Assembly (NCBI RefSeq): GCF_022965805.1
Contig: NC_133104.1
Location: 25,416,069 to 25,480,068, forward strand
Source: Primulina eburnea
Lineage: Eukaryota; Streptophyta; Magnoliopsida; Lamiales; Gesneriaceae
Direction: 5' to 3'
Length of the DNA: 64,000 nucleotides
The notes under the pieces are model-generated. The model made no database searches. It worked only from the letters and a program-made list of their open reading frames with translations, and was not told the origin of the DNA. Below, piece by piece: positions 23,495 to 34,400 of the stretch (its first letter is position 1; each line of letters begins with the position of its first letter). A program made the translations under genes and the position numbers.

Positions 23495-23713
23495 GGTGTT
23501 CTTGTAAAGGGTCACGCCTACTGCCAGTCGCAAGAAGCTCACGAAGTCACACCTCAAGTCTGTAAGTTTAAAGTTTTGCATTATGTTATGTAGTAAGCAT
23601 CAAGTTATGATTTCAGTATGTGCATGTTTTAAGTTTGATTTACGTGCATCATAAAATATTGATATATGTTCATGGATATTGGGTTTACGTGTTGGGTGAA
23701 TTATTGGAACAGT

Positions 23714-24817
23714 ATGCCTCCTAGATGTTTGGTTGACCGGGAAACAAGGGATGAGAACAGAGAGCATCGAGTTGAGGACAGGGAACATCGAGATGAGGAG
23801 AGGGCCAATCCTCCACCACCTCCACCACCAGATATGCAGGCACAGATGCTTGCTGGGATGACGTAGTTCTTCGCACAGTTTGCGGGGAACCAGGCAGCAG
23901 CATTGGGTGCAGGGGCGAGGCCCCAACCAGAGGCAGTATATGAAAGGTTTAGGAGGATGAGTCCTAAGGAGTTTTTGGGTACCACTGACCCGATGGTAGC
24001 AGACGGATGGATTAAGTCCATAGAGGTAATCTTTGACTTTATGGAACTGACCGACACAGAAAGGGTCAGATGTGCCACGTTCCTTCTGACAGGGGACGCT
24101 AGATTATGGTGGGAGAGTGCATCAATGGCAGTCAATTTGCAGGTGCTGCCTTGGAATGGTTTTAAGGATTCTTCTACTCCAAGTACTTCACTGAGGAAGT
24201 ACGAATCAGACTCACCAACGAGTTTATGACGCTGCGACAGGGGGACAATAGCGTGGCAGAATTTGTTAGGAAGTTTGAGAGGGGATGTCACTTCGTGCCC
24301 CTCATTGCTAATGATGTCCAGGCGAAGTTGAGGAACTTTTTAAATGGGTTGCGGCCGATCCTGTGCCGCGACGTGAGGGTAGCTGGCCCTAATTTTTATG
24401 CAGTTGCCGTCTCTAGAGCTCTGGCGGCAGAGCAAGACCAGCGAGATATTGAGGCGGACAGGCAGGGCAAGAGGCCCTATCAGGCACCACCGCAACACCA
24501 GCAGCAACAACAGCAGAGACCCCAGTTTAAGAGGCCGTTTCAGGGGCCGCCTGGGAAAAAGCCATATCCAGGACCGCCAAAGGGCAAGGGTCCAATTCAG
24601 CAGCAAGGGGCGCCTCAGAAGCCCGGTAACTTCCCAGTGTGCCAGAAGTGCAATCGCAAGCATCCCGGACAGTGCTTATGGGGATCCGGGAAATGTTTTA
24701 AATGTGGGGCTACAGATCACATTCTGAAAGAGTGCCCATAGTGGAAGCAGCCAACCCAGGGAAGGGTATTCGCCATGCATGTTTAGGAGGCGGACCCAGA
24801 CACCACCTTACTGACTG
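23714..24817 (+). pseudogene. Element A gag
   Basis: ATG at 23714 (MPPR) fits the family start. The gag domain follows (FLGTTDPMVADGWIKSIEVI, LRQGDNSVAEFVRKFERGC), then a Gln/Pro-rich linker and the zinc knuckle CFKCGATDHILKEC at about 24695-24735. Damage: TAG at 23864-23866, 24739-24741 and 24784-24786, each where CAG is expected, and a frameshift between about 24165 and 24226. Gag packages the element RNA; this copy cannot make a full protein. Confidence 0.9.
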
Positions 24818-25010
24818 GTAAACTTTTCTACCTAAGCCCAGTATTATTTTGCCTTGTATATGGAATATTTTTACTTGGGATTATTAGCGTGCTAGTAATA
24901 TTTTGTGTGCCTAGGGTTATTGTGTTCTATTGTGCTTAAGGTTTATGTTAGTAATTTTGGGAAAATAAGTTGTGTTGTACTAACGCATCTCAAGAAACAT
25001 TTTTATTAAG
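24818..25010 (+). other. Intron-like 193-bp insertion between gag and protease
   Basis: Relatives in the window pass directly from the gag-protease linker to the protease, but here 193 bp of AT-rich sequence intervene. It begins GTAAAC (24818), carries TACTAAC at 24978-24984 and ends TTTTTATTAAG (25010), which look like a splice donor, branch point and acceptor. Splicing these exact sites leaves the downstream frame off by one base, so either a small indel has occurred or this is not an intron. Confidence 0.4.
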
Positions 25011-27073
25011 AGATTATCCACAACTGCACTGTTAGACTCAGGAGCCACTCACTCCTTCATATCAGAGACGTTTGCTAATCATTTGGACCTCAAGTCCATT
25101 GGCCTAGACGTGAACTTTTCGGTGACAGTCCCGTCAGGGGAAGAGCTGTTGGCTACCAGTGTGATCAGAGACATTGATCTAGAACTGCATGGCCACCTAG
25201 TATATGCAGATTTAATCCTATTGCCGATGCCTGAATTTGACATCATATTGGGAATGGACTGGCTGACTAAGAACATAGTTCTTATCGATTTTCAGAAGAG
25301 GTCAGTCTTGGTTAGACCGCCGGGCATGGAACAGTTTCTTTTTGAACCAGCCAGATGGAGAAGCTTTCCTCGCATGATTTCGTGCATGCAGGCGAGGAGG
25401 TTGATTTCCAAAGGGTGTCAGGCCTTTTTGGCTAGTATTATTTCAGCGCCTGACGTGCCCACTCCATCTTTACCAGAGGTGTCAGTAGTCAGAGACTTCC
25501 CAGACGTCTTTCCTGATGACGTCACAGGCCTTCCACCAGAGAGAGAGGTGGAGTTTGCAATCGATCTCGTGCCAGGCACATCGCCAATCTCTAAGGCACC
25601 GTACCGATTAGCTCCAGCTGAAATGTTAGAGCTCAAGCAGCAGATTCAGGAGCTCCTCGACAAAGGATTTATCCGCCCTAGTTTCTCACCATGGGGCGCA
25701 CCAGTGCTCTTTGTAAAGAAGAAGGATGGGAGTATGAGGCTGTGCATCGATTACCGAGAGCTGAACAAGGTAACGATCAAGAATAAGTACCCACTACCTA
25801 GAATCGAAGACTTGTTTGATCAATTGCAGGGAGCTACAGTTTTCTCTAAGATAGATCTCCGATCAGGGTATCACCAGCTGAAGGTTAAGGATGCAGACGT
25901 TCACAAGACGGCCTTCAGAACCAGGTATGGGCATTACGAGTTCTTGGTGATGACATTTGGATTGACAAATGCCCCAGCAATTTTCATGGATCTCATGAAC
26001 CGAGTATTTCAGCCATTTCTCGATCAATTCGTCATAGTATTCATTGACGATATTCTTATATACTCGAAGAGCCATGAGGAGTACAGCCAGCACTTGAGGA
26101 CAGTTTTACAGACCTTGCAGAGCCGCAAGTTGTTCGCGAAGTTTAGTAAGTGTGAATTTTGGTTGGAGAAGGTAGCATTTTTGGGTCATATAATTTCTAG
26201 TAGCGGCATTGAGGTGGATCCAGCCAAAGTAGCGGCAGTTAAGGATTGGGTTGAGCCAAAGAATGCATCAGAAATCCGCAGCTTTTTGGATTTAGCCGGT
26301 TACTAACGTAAGTTCGTACGAGGATTTTCATCCATAGCAGTGCCACTCACTTCACTCACCAAGAAGAATGCTAAGTTTGTGTGGAGTGATGAATGTCAGA
26401 AGAGCTTCGACACGTTGAAGCAAGCTCTTATTTCTGCGCCGGTACTAGCCATGCCATCAGGGCAAGGAGACTTTGTGTTATATACCGATGCATCTAAGCT
26501 CGGGTTAGGCGCAGTATTGATGCAGCAGGGTCGGGTCATAGCCTATGCTTCCAGGCAATTGAAAGTGCACGAAAAGAACTATCCGACTCACGACCTAGAG
26601 TTAGCCGCCGTTGTCTTCGCACTGAAGATTTGGAGACACTATCTATACGGCGAGAAATGTCATATTTTCACTGACCACAAGAGTCTCAAATATTTTTTCA
26701 CGCAGAAAGAGTTGAATATGAGACAGAGACGGTGGTTGGAACTTGTGAAAGATTACGACTGCGAAATTAGCGACCATCCGGGGAAGGCTAATGTTGTCGC
26801 AGATGCTTTGAGTAGAAAAGTGGCAGTTATCGCTCAGTTGTCAGCTCAGAGACCGCTTCAGTCGGAGATTCAGAGATTTGGTCTAGAGGTTTATCGAGAG
26901 GGCAGAGCTCCTAGACTGTCTAATCTGATAGTCAAATCTGATTTGCTAGACCGTATCCGGGCAGGTCAGTCTTCAGATGAGCAGTTACAGAAATGGACAC
27001 TGAAAGACGAAGCCAAGGGCAGTGTGCTGTACACAGTTTCAGACGGCATTGTGAGATACAGAGGTAGGATGTG
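25011..27073 (+). pseudogene. Element A protease, RT and RNase H (5' part of pol)
   Basis: Protease: [15 protein letters not shown] with DSGA in place of DTGA, then [47 protein letters not shown] near 26045. A TAA at about 26304, where relatives have Tyr, stops the frame. RNase H (26340 on) has [14 protein letters not shown] and [13 protein letters not shown]. The frame then enters the RNase H-integrase linker, where B is inserted at 27073. Integrase resumes at 37296. Confidence 0.92.
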
Positions 27074-27150
27074 TGTAGTATCCCGATGCCTAATTTGAGT
27101 TAATTATTGGATTAAATATATTTCGGTGGGATCGGAAGGACCGAACAGAG

Positions 27151-27389
27151 TTCGGATCGTCCGAAGCGGGTTCGGATCGTCCGAAGAGGGTTCGAATCGT
27201 CCGAAGACAGGTGGCTGGACACGTGGAAGACATGCAGAGTTCGGATCGTCCGATCAGGGTTCGGATCGTCCGAAGACAGGTGTCTGGACACGTGGAAGAC
27301 ATGCAGGGTTCGGATCGTCCGATAAGGGTTCGGAAAGTCCGAAGTGTACAGTGGATCGGATCGTCCGAAGTGGATCGGATCGTCCGATC
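27151..27389 (+). promoter_or_regulatory. TTCGGA-TCG-TCCGAA dyad block of LTR B
   Basis: About nine dyads with a 3-base centre: 27151-27165, 27171-27185, 27191-27205, 27240-27254, 27260-27274, 27309-27323, 27329-27343, 27357-27369 and 27373-27389. The last reads GATCGGA-TCG-TCCGATC, a paired change in both arms. A ~70-bp unit holding two dyads is itself duplicated (about 27206-27275 and 27276-27343). The block ends 7 bp before TATAAATAG. The 3' LTR copy is shifted by +8972. Confidence 0.78.
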
Positions 27390-27395
27390 GTTGTC

Positions 27396-27404
27396 TATAA
27401 ATAG
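27396..27404 (+). promoter_or_regulatory. TATA box of element B 5' LTR
   Basis: TATAAATAG directly after the dyad block; the same box is at 36368-36376 in the 3' LTR. Transcription probably starts about 30 bp downstream, near the GAGGCGCGAGGCCTC stretch. Confidence 0.8.
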
Positions 27405-27910
27405 AGGCGCGAGGCCTCACTTTTTACTCGCCAATTCCGAGTGTTCCAGAGCGTTTTAGTCGTTTCTGATGGGTTTCTAGTCTTTTCCCGAGGTTTAGGC
27501 ACTAGCGGGGAGCTACTGGTTTTGTAGCGGAGCTGTGCTCTAGTTGGGAGCTAGCGGCATCAGTGGACTGACTACGGACGCAGACTTGATTCTAGGACTG
27601 ATTGCTAGGATCTACTGGTTTGAGGTACGAAAGTACTATCCGAGATAGCAGGATTGAGTATGCTTTACTATGTGTTGCATGTTTATATGTTGCATTATTA
27701 TCTGTCATATGATGCATGGTTTATTATGCGGCATTTGCATAATCATGTTGAGCCTGATTATCTTTGAGATAGCCTGTTGAGAGGGTGCTCAGCCCTCGTT
27801 TGTTGTGGATGGTTGGACCCCGTTGGCCGACGGTGGTCAGGTCACCGGTATATCCACAGGTTTATTTTGGTATGGGAGCCACCTCCTGGTGCGACGGCGC
27901 AGAGTGCTAC

Positions 27911-29264
27911 TGTAGTAGCCCGAATTCCAAATTGGGTAATTAACGGAGTAATGGTGATTAAGAAGGTTTAAGGTGTAATTTTGACCGAGTCATGATCGGA
28001 CGGACCGAAGATGGTTCGGAAGCACCGAAGAGTTCGGAAGGTCCGAAGTGGGTTCGGTGGATCCGATCATGAGGTGTCAAGAGCAGCTGGACACGTGCAT
28101 GTTCGGACGGTCCGAAGTGTATGATCGGAGGATCCGATCATGAGCTGTCAAGAGCCAATGGACACGTAGCGTTCGGACGTTCCGAAGTGTTGTTCGGAGG
28201 ATCCGAACATGGCCTATAAATAGTGCTCGGATTTCCTCATTTTGACTTGCAAATTTCTTGAGTTTTCTCTCATTTTGGAGAGTTTGGAAGGTTTCTAGGG
28301 TTAGTTGTTGGTCGAGCGATAGCCAAGAGCTGCCAGGAGTAGTAGCGTAGCGGCGCCTGAGTTTCGAGGCAATCGACATCAAAGGGCTGTCGACGGACGA
28401 AGGTAAACCCTAAACCTTTGGTAGTACTAGGGAGTACTGGTTTTGCTAGTCGAGCATGGTAGTATTGATTGAGTATGCTTTTGATGCGTAGGCTTGTGCT
28501 AGACCTGATTAGCGGTGTTGCGTAAGGCTAGGCTTGCTGTGATAGAGGTACGAAAGTACTATCCGAGATATCCTGGTTGAGTATACATTCTTATATGTGT
28601 TGCATGATTATGTGGTGCATTGATATATGTCATATGATGCATGCTATTATGTCACGTTTATTACTGCACGTTGCATTTCATGTTGAGCCGTATCTTCTTC
28701 GAGATAGCCTTTACTGTTGAGCTGTATCTCTTTCGAGATAAGCTATATCTTGGGGCCGCTCAGCCCTGTCTTGTGGACGCATGGACACCGAGAGTACACA
28801 GTGGCCGACGGGTCGGGAGGGCTTCGGTGGTCCGGGACATTTTAGGTCCACGTCTGTCTTGTAGTGGATGCAGTGACCCAGAGGTGTACCGCGCGGCACT
28901 ATCCACTTGGCGCCTCTAGACTGAGCATTGTTGAGATCCTTTTGTGACTCCTGTTTCTTGACTACCCCGGTATCATGATCATAGCATGTGCATTTCATAT
29001 AAGTCTGTATACTCATACTTTTGTACTGGGCGTTCTTATCGCTCACGTCCTCGGTTTTGTTTATTCTTGGACACCCCATTCCCACGGGGCAGGCCTCAGG
29101 TTGGACAGCTCAGGAGGAGCAGGAGGAGGACGTTGAGTAGCTGGTTGGTTTAGTTAATCGGTATTTTTGTTGACTATTTCCGCTGTTATCTCTGATTATT
29201 GTTAATTAGGTTAATTGCATGCTTAGTTTTTGATTAGTAGGTGATTCTGGAACGGGTCACTGCA
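27911..29264 (+). repeat. Element C 5' LTR
   Basis: Starts TGTAGTAGCCCG and ends GGTCACTGCA. Dyad block 27992-28209, TATA box 28215-28223, leader with a CTAGGGTTAG stretch. The GAGGTACGAAAGTACTATCC motif in R/U5 and the last 30 bp are shared with LTR B. Confidence 0.95.
27992..28209 (+). promoter_or_regulatory. TTCGGA/TCCGAA dyad block of LTR C
   Basis: Clear dyads at 28102-28116 (TTCGGACGGTCCGAA), 28122-28140 (TGATCGGAGGATCCGATCA), 28172-28186 and 28191-28209 (TGTTCGGAGGATCCGAACA), with weaker ones before. The two 19-mers differ by a swap in both arms that keeps the dyad perfect. The last dyad ends 6 bp before TATAAATAG (28215). The 3' LTR has the same block at 29708-29925. Confidence 0.78.
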
Positions 29265-29626
29265 TTTATGGTATCAGAGCATGCATACGATTTTGGGATA
29301 TAGATTTCTATTTTGGGATTTCCGTTGACCAATTTACTAGTTTCCCCATTCTATGTTGTAGCAATGGCTGACCACTTTGGTGATGAGAGTAGTCAGGGAA
29401 GTGTAGGTCGTTGGGGTGACCAGGACGATTTGTTAAGCGTCATAAGTTACCGCATGTTTCTCTAGATGTCATTCTTTCCATTTCTACTCCGATGGGTCAT
29501 TCGGTTTTAGCCAAGCGTCTAGTGATGGGTTGTCCCTTAGATTTTGAGGGTAACGATGTTGTTATTTCGTTTTGTTCATTCTCTAAGCCTGATTTCGAGG
29601 ACGAAATCTTTTTAAGGGGGGGAGAA
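29265..29626 (+). pseudogene. Element C interior: gag start fused to protease scrap
   Basis: PBS TGGTATCAGAGC at 29269-29280. ATG at about 29364 opens MADHFGDESSQGSVGRWGD, like B's gag start, then at about 29428 jumps out of frame to a protease piece ([27 protein letters not shown]) and again at about 29565 to the region before the purine tract (29611-29626). At least two large deletions removed the rest of gag and all of pol. A short shared CGAT at the first join suggests template switching or microhomology repair. Confidence 0.9.
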
Positions 29627-30980
29627 TGTAGTAGCCCGAATTCCAAATTGGGTAATTAACGGAGTAATGGTGATTAAGAAGGTTTAAGGTGTAATTTTGA
29701 CCGAGTCATGATCGGACGGACCGAAGATGGTTCGGAAGCACCGAAGAGTTCGGAAGGTCCGAAGTGGGTTCGGTGGATCCGATCATGAGGTGTCAAGAGC
29801 AGCTGGACACGTGCATGTTCGGACGGTCCGAAGTGTATGATCGGAGGATCCGATCATGAGCTGTCAAGAGCCAATGGACACGTAGCGTTCGGACGTTCCG
29901 AAGTGTTGTTCGGAGGATCCGAACATGGCCTATAAATAGTGCTCGGATTTCCTCATTTTGACTTGCAAATTTCTTGAGTTTTCTCTCATTTTGGAGAGTT
30001 TGGAAGGTTTCTAGGGTTAGTTGTTGGTCGAGCGATAGCCAAGAGCTGCCAGGAGTAGTAGCGTAGCGGCGCCTGAGTTTCGAGGCAATCGACATCAAAG
30101 GGCTGTCGACGGACGAAGGTAAACCCTAAACCTTTGGTAGTACTAGGGAGTACTGGTTTTGCTAGTCGAGCATGGTAGTATTGATTGAGTATGCTTTTGA
30201 TGCGTAGGCTTGTGCTAGACCTGATTAGCGGTGTTGCGTAAGGCTAGGCTTGCTGTGATAGAGGTACGAAAGTACTATCCGAGATATCCTGGTTGAGTAT
30301 ACATTCTTATATGTGTTGCATGATTATGTGGTGCATTGATATATGTCATATGATGCATGCTATTATGTCACGTTTATTACTGCACGTTGCATTTCATGTT
30401 GAGCCGTATCTTCTTCGAGATAGCCTTTACTGTTGAGCTGTATCTCTTTCGAGATAAGCTATATCTTGGGGCCGCTCAGCCCTGTCTTGTGGACGCATGG
30501 ACACCGAGAGTACACAGTGGCCGACGGGTCGGGAGGGCTTCGGTGGTCCGGGACATTTTAGGTCCACGTCTGTCTTGTAGTGGATGCAGTGACCCAGAGG
30601 TGTACCGCGCGGCACTATCCACTTGGCGCCTCTAGACTGAGCATTGTTGAGATCCTTTTGTGACTCCTGTTTCTTGACTACCCCGGTATCATGATCATAG
30701 CATGTGCATTTCATATAGGTCTGTATACTCATACTTTTGTACTGGGCGTTCTTATCGCTCACGTCCTCGGTTTTGTTTATTCTTGGACACCCCATTCCCA
30801 CGGGGCAGGCCTCAGGTTGGACAGCTCAGGAGGAGCAGGAGGAGGACGTTGAGTAGCTAGTTGGTTTAGTTAATCGGTATTTTTGTTGACTATTTCCGCT
30901 GTTATCTCTGATTATTGTTAATTAGGTTAATTGCATGCTTAGTTTTTGATTAGTAGGTGATTCTGGAACGGGTCACTACA
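29627..30980 (+). repeat. Element C 3' LTR
   Basis: 1354 bp, nearly identical to 27911-29264, with the dyad block at 29708-29925 and TATA box at 29931-29939. Ends GGTCACTACA, followed by TSD GCTAC and the rest of B's LTR. Confidence 0.95.
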
Positions 30981-30985
30981 GCTAC

Positions 30986-31393
30986 ATACCTTGACGTCAT
31001 TTACCTGAGCAGTATTTCGTTATACCCAGATCCTGGTATCCAGTACATTTTGCATACATGCATGTCATAGTCTTGTATACTCATGCTTTCGGTGCTGAGC
31101 ATTTTATGCTCACGTCCTCGGTTTATCTCTGTTTTGGACACCCTATTCGATGGGGCAGGTCTCAGGTTGGACGGTCCAGGAGGGAGTGGACAGGGAGCTG
31201 GCAGAGGTTGACCTGTAGTTGTTGGTATTTTGTTTTTGGTATTTAGTTCGATCTGGTTGTTTAAGTATTTTGTACTTACAGATTCGATTGGGTTGTATTA
31301 CTGTTTTTCCGCTGTTTACCTGATTCAGTTTTAAATGATAATTTTGCATGCTTAAGTTCTGATTAGTAGGTGATTCTGGAACGGGTCACTACA
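30986..31393 (+). repeat. Element B 5' LTR, second part
   Basis: Continues LTR B from the C insertion site to ...GGTCACTACA. It matches 36883-37290 of the 3' LTR with two substitutions seen by eye (ATTTTATG/GTTTTATG and GGGGCAGG/GGGGTAGG). Confidence 0.95.
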
Positions 31394-31397
31394 TTTA

Positions 31398-31409
31398 TGG
31401 TATCAGAGC
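31398..31409 (+). other. Element B primer-binding site
   Basis: TGGTATCAGAGC, four bases after the 5' LTR; same spacing and context as in element C (29269-29280). Confidence 0.93.
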
Positions 31410-31478
31410 ATGCATTAAGATTTTGGGATTTAGAACTGTTCTTTTGGGTTTAATCTCTAGTAACTTTTGTAGCTAGCG

Positions 31479-34400
31479 ATGTCTGGTTTTGACGACGATG
31501 CTAGTAGTCATGGCAGCATTGGACGCTGGGGAGACCGCGACGATCGGGAGCGTCGCCGAGAGCATCGAGAACGTCGTCAACACCGTCGTGATGAGCCTCG
31601 GAGTTTTAGTATGCATCGGTTCTTGCAGATGGGGCCGAAACCTCTTTCAGGCGGTGAGACCCCGGATGTTGCGGAGAACTGGCTTGAGAGGATGGAGAGC
31701 TGCTTCAAGACTTTTCAGTGCTCGGCGGAGCAGCAGATTGATACCCTTGATTTCTTGCTGGAGGGTGGTGCGCGTAAGTGGTGGAGGTCTACCTCTGCAC
31801 CGATAGTTCAGCGACAGGGTCGAGTTCTTTGGGCCGATTTCCGAGCCGCTTTCATGCTGCTTTACTTTCCGCCAGCTCTTCTGCAGACCAAGGCGATTGA
31901 GTTGATCAATCTGAAGCAGGGAAGTTTGTCTGTTGATGAGTATCAGCAGAAGTTCTTTGAGTTGCTTCCATATGTTCCGCATGTCAGTGACAATGCTATG
32001 GCCAAGTATAACCATTTTCTTCAGGGCCTCAATCAGGAGATTTATGATCGGGTTGTTGTCTGCGATGATCCGACATCGTATGAGGGCCTTGTAAATCGTT
32101 GTCGCCAGGCTGAGGGCAGTTTGCTGAGAGGTCGAGCCATGCAGTCTGCTCGTCCTACTAGTTCTTTGGGTCCCCGCGCCCAAGCATTCAAGAAAGCTGG
32201 ATCTACTTCTTCTTCCTCTGGATCTGGAGGAGTTCACCATTTTGGGAAGAAGAGGGGCCCGTGTCAGCACTGCGGGAAGGATCATCCGACCGAGCGTTGT
32301 CGCAAGGTTGCGGGTGCTTGTTACAAGTGCGGTGAGATGGGCCACATGAAGAGAGATTGTCCACAGACGGGCGGAGGACCAGGATCTGGTTCTCAGGCTT
32401 CAGTTCATCAGAGGCCACAGCAAGGACAGTCTACTCAGGGTTCTAACCTTCGACCGCGTACTCAAGGGCAGGTCTTTGCTCTTAACCAGGATCAGGCGGC
32501 TGAGGAGAACGAGAGAGTTATCGCAGGTGTGTTTTTATTATGTGGATTACCTGCTTACGTTCTCATTGATACTGGTGCATCACATTCATTCATATCTGCG
32601 AGATTTGCTAAGCGTCATAAGTTACCTTTCACTTCTTTGGACGTTGTGGTATCTGTTTCCACGCCGATGGGTCATTCGGTGCTAGCTAAACGTCTAGTTT
32701 TGGGTTGTCCTCTAGAGTTTGAGGGTAATGTTTTAACTGCTAATTTGATGATTCTTGTGATGGAGGATTTTGATTGCATTCTGGGAATAGATGTGCTGAC
32801 TGTGTTTAGAGCTACTGTGGACTGTTATCAGAAGTTTGTGCAGTTTCGTCCAGTTGAGGGCGACAGTTGGTTTTTCTATGGAGAGGGAGCGCGACCCCCG
32901 ATGCCTGTGGTTTCTGCTCTGAAAGCCTGTCGTGCTTTAGAGTCGGGCGGGGAAGGCTACCTTATCTATGCTATTGATTCGTCCGCAGATAGTGTCGGTA
33001 TCAGTGACATTCCAGTGGTTTGCGATTTTCCGGATGTTTTTCCCGAGGAGATTCCTGGTTTTCCTCCCGTTCGGGAAGTGGATTTCGGCATTGATTTAGT
33101 GCCAGGCACGGCACCAATCTCTAGAGCTCCTTATCGTTTAGCTCCATCGGAGATGCAAGAATTGAAACAGCAGTTGCAGGATCTTCTTGACAAGGGGTAT
33201 ATTCGACCCAGTGTGTCCCCGTGGGGAGCACCAGTTCTTTTTGTCAAAAAGAAGGATGGTTCTATGCGGCTCTGCATAGATTATCGGCAGTTGAATCGTG
33301 CTACGATAAAGAATAAGTATCCGTTGCCACGGATTGATGATTTATTTGATCAACTGCAAGGTACCTCTGTGTATTCCAAGATTGATTTAAGGTCTGGTTA
33401 TCATCAGCTTCGAATTCATCAGGGAGATATATCGAAGACTGCATTCAGGACCCGGTATGGGCATTATGAGTTTCTGGTTATGCCTTTTGGGGTGACGAAT
33501 GCACCAGCAGTTTTTATGGATCTGATGAATCGGGTTTTTCGGGAATTCTTGGATAAGTTTGTTGTGGTGTTTATAGATGATATCTTAATCTATTCACATG
33601 ATCAGCAAGAACACGCACAACACTTAAGGATTATTTTACAGACACTTCGCGAGAATCAGCTTTATGCGAAGTTGAGTAAATGTGAGTTTTGGATTGACAG
33701 GGTTGTTTTCCTTGGTCATGTCATTTCTAGCAAGGGAGTTTCAGTTGACCCAAGTAAGGTGGAAGCGGTATTGAACTGGTCGCGTCCGACGACAGTAGCC
33801 GAGATCCGCAGTTTTCTGGGATTGGCTGGGTATTATCGCCGTTTCATTGTCAACTTCTCTCAGATTGCTAAGCCACTCACTCAGCTCACTCGGAAAGATG
33901 TTTCATTTGAATGGACATCAGAGTGCGAAGAGAGTTTCTTGGAACTTCGCAGACGTTTGACATCTGCGCCTGTTTTGGCTTTACCGTCTGGATCTGGTGG
34001 TTTCAGTGTTTACACCGATGCCTCTTTACAGGGACTAGGGTGTGTTCTGATGCAGTATGAGCATGTGATTGCTTATGCGTCGAGACAGTTGAAGTCTCAT
34101 GAGGAAAACTATCCTGTTCATGATCTGGAATTAGCAGCGATCGTTTTTGCTTTGAAAATCTGGCGCCATTATCTGCATGGTGAGCGATTTGAGATCTTCA
34201 CTGATCATAAGAGTTTGAAGTATCTGTTCACTCAGGCTGAGTTGAACATGCGTCAGCGTCGTTGGATGGATCTACTCAAAGATTACGATTGTGAGATCAA
34301 GTATCATCCAGGATCTGCGAATCTCACGGCCGATGCTCTTAGTCGCAAGGTGAGGTTATCTGCTCTTCAGACTTGTGCTGTATCTGGGATTATTCAGGAT

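Larger units (their letters stand above)
27074..27910 (+). repeat. Element B 5' LTR, first part (U3 and TATA)
   Basis: Starts TGTAGTATCCCG. Holds the TTCGGA...TCCGAA block (27151-27389), the TATA box (27396-27404) and a 5' leader. It is interrupted at 27910 by C (TSD GCTAC at 27906-27910 and 30981-30985) and resumes at 30986. Confidence 0.95.
27911..30980 (+). mobile_element. Element C, non-autonomous LTR retrotransposon (TSD GCTAC)
   Basis: Two 1354-bp LTRs (27911-29264, 29627-30980) surround only 362 bp. By eye the LTRs differ at three sites: position 29002 versus 30718, a G/A near 29139, and the terminal TGCA/TACA. TSD GCTAC is perfect. It keeps PBS, the first gag codons, a scrap of protease and the purine tract. 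LTR ends, PBS surroundings and purine tract resemble element B, the likely source of proteins for its movement. Confidence 0.96.

Noticed and set aside
28641..30801. Two pairs of identical small proteins (near 28.6-29.1 and 30.4-30.8 kb) as a gene duplication
   Set aside because: They are chance open frames in the two near-identical LTRs of element C.
27911..30980. Tandem duplication or assembly artefact instead of element C
   Set aside because: The perfect GCTAC TSD, PBS, purine tract and the intact uninterrupted LTR B at 36046-37290 show a genuine LTR insertion.
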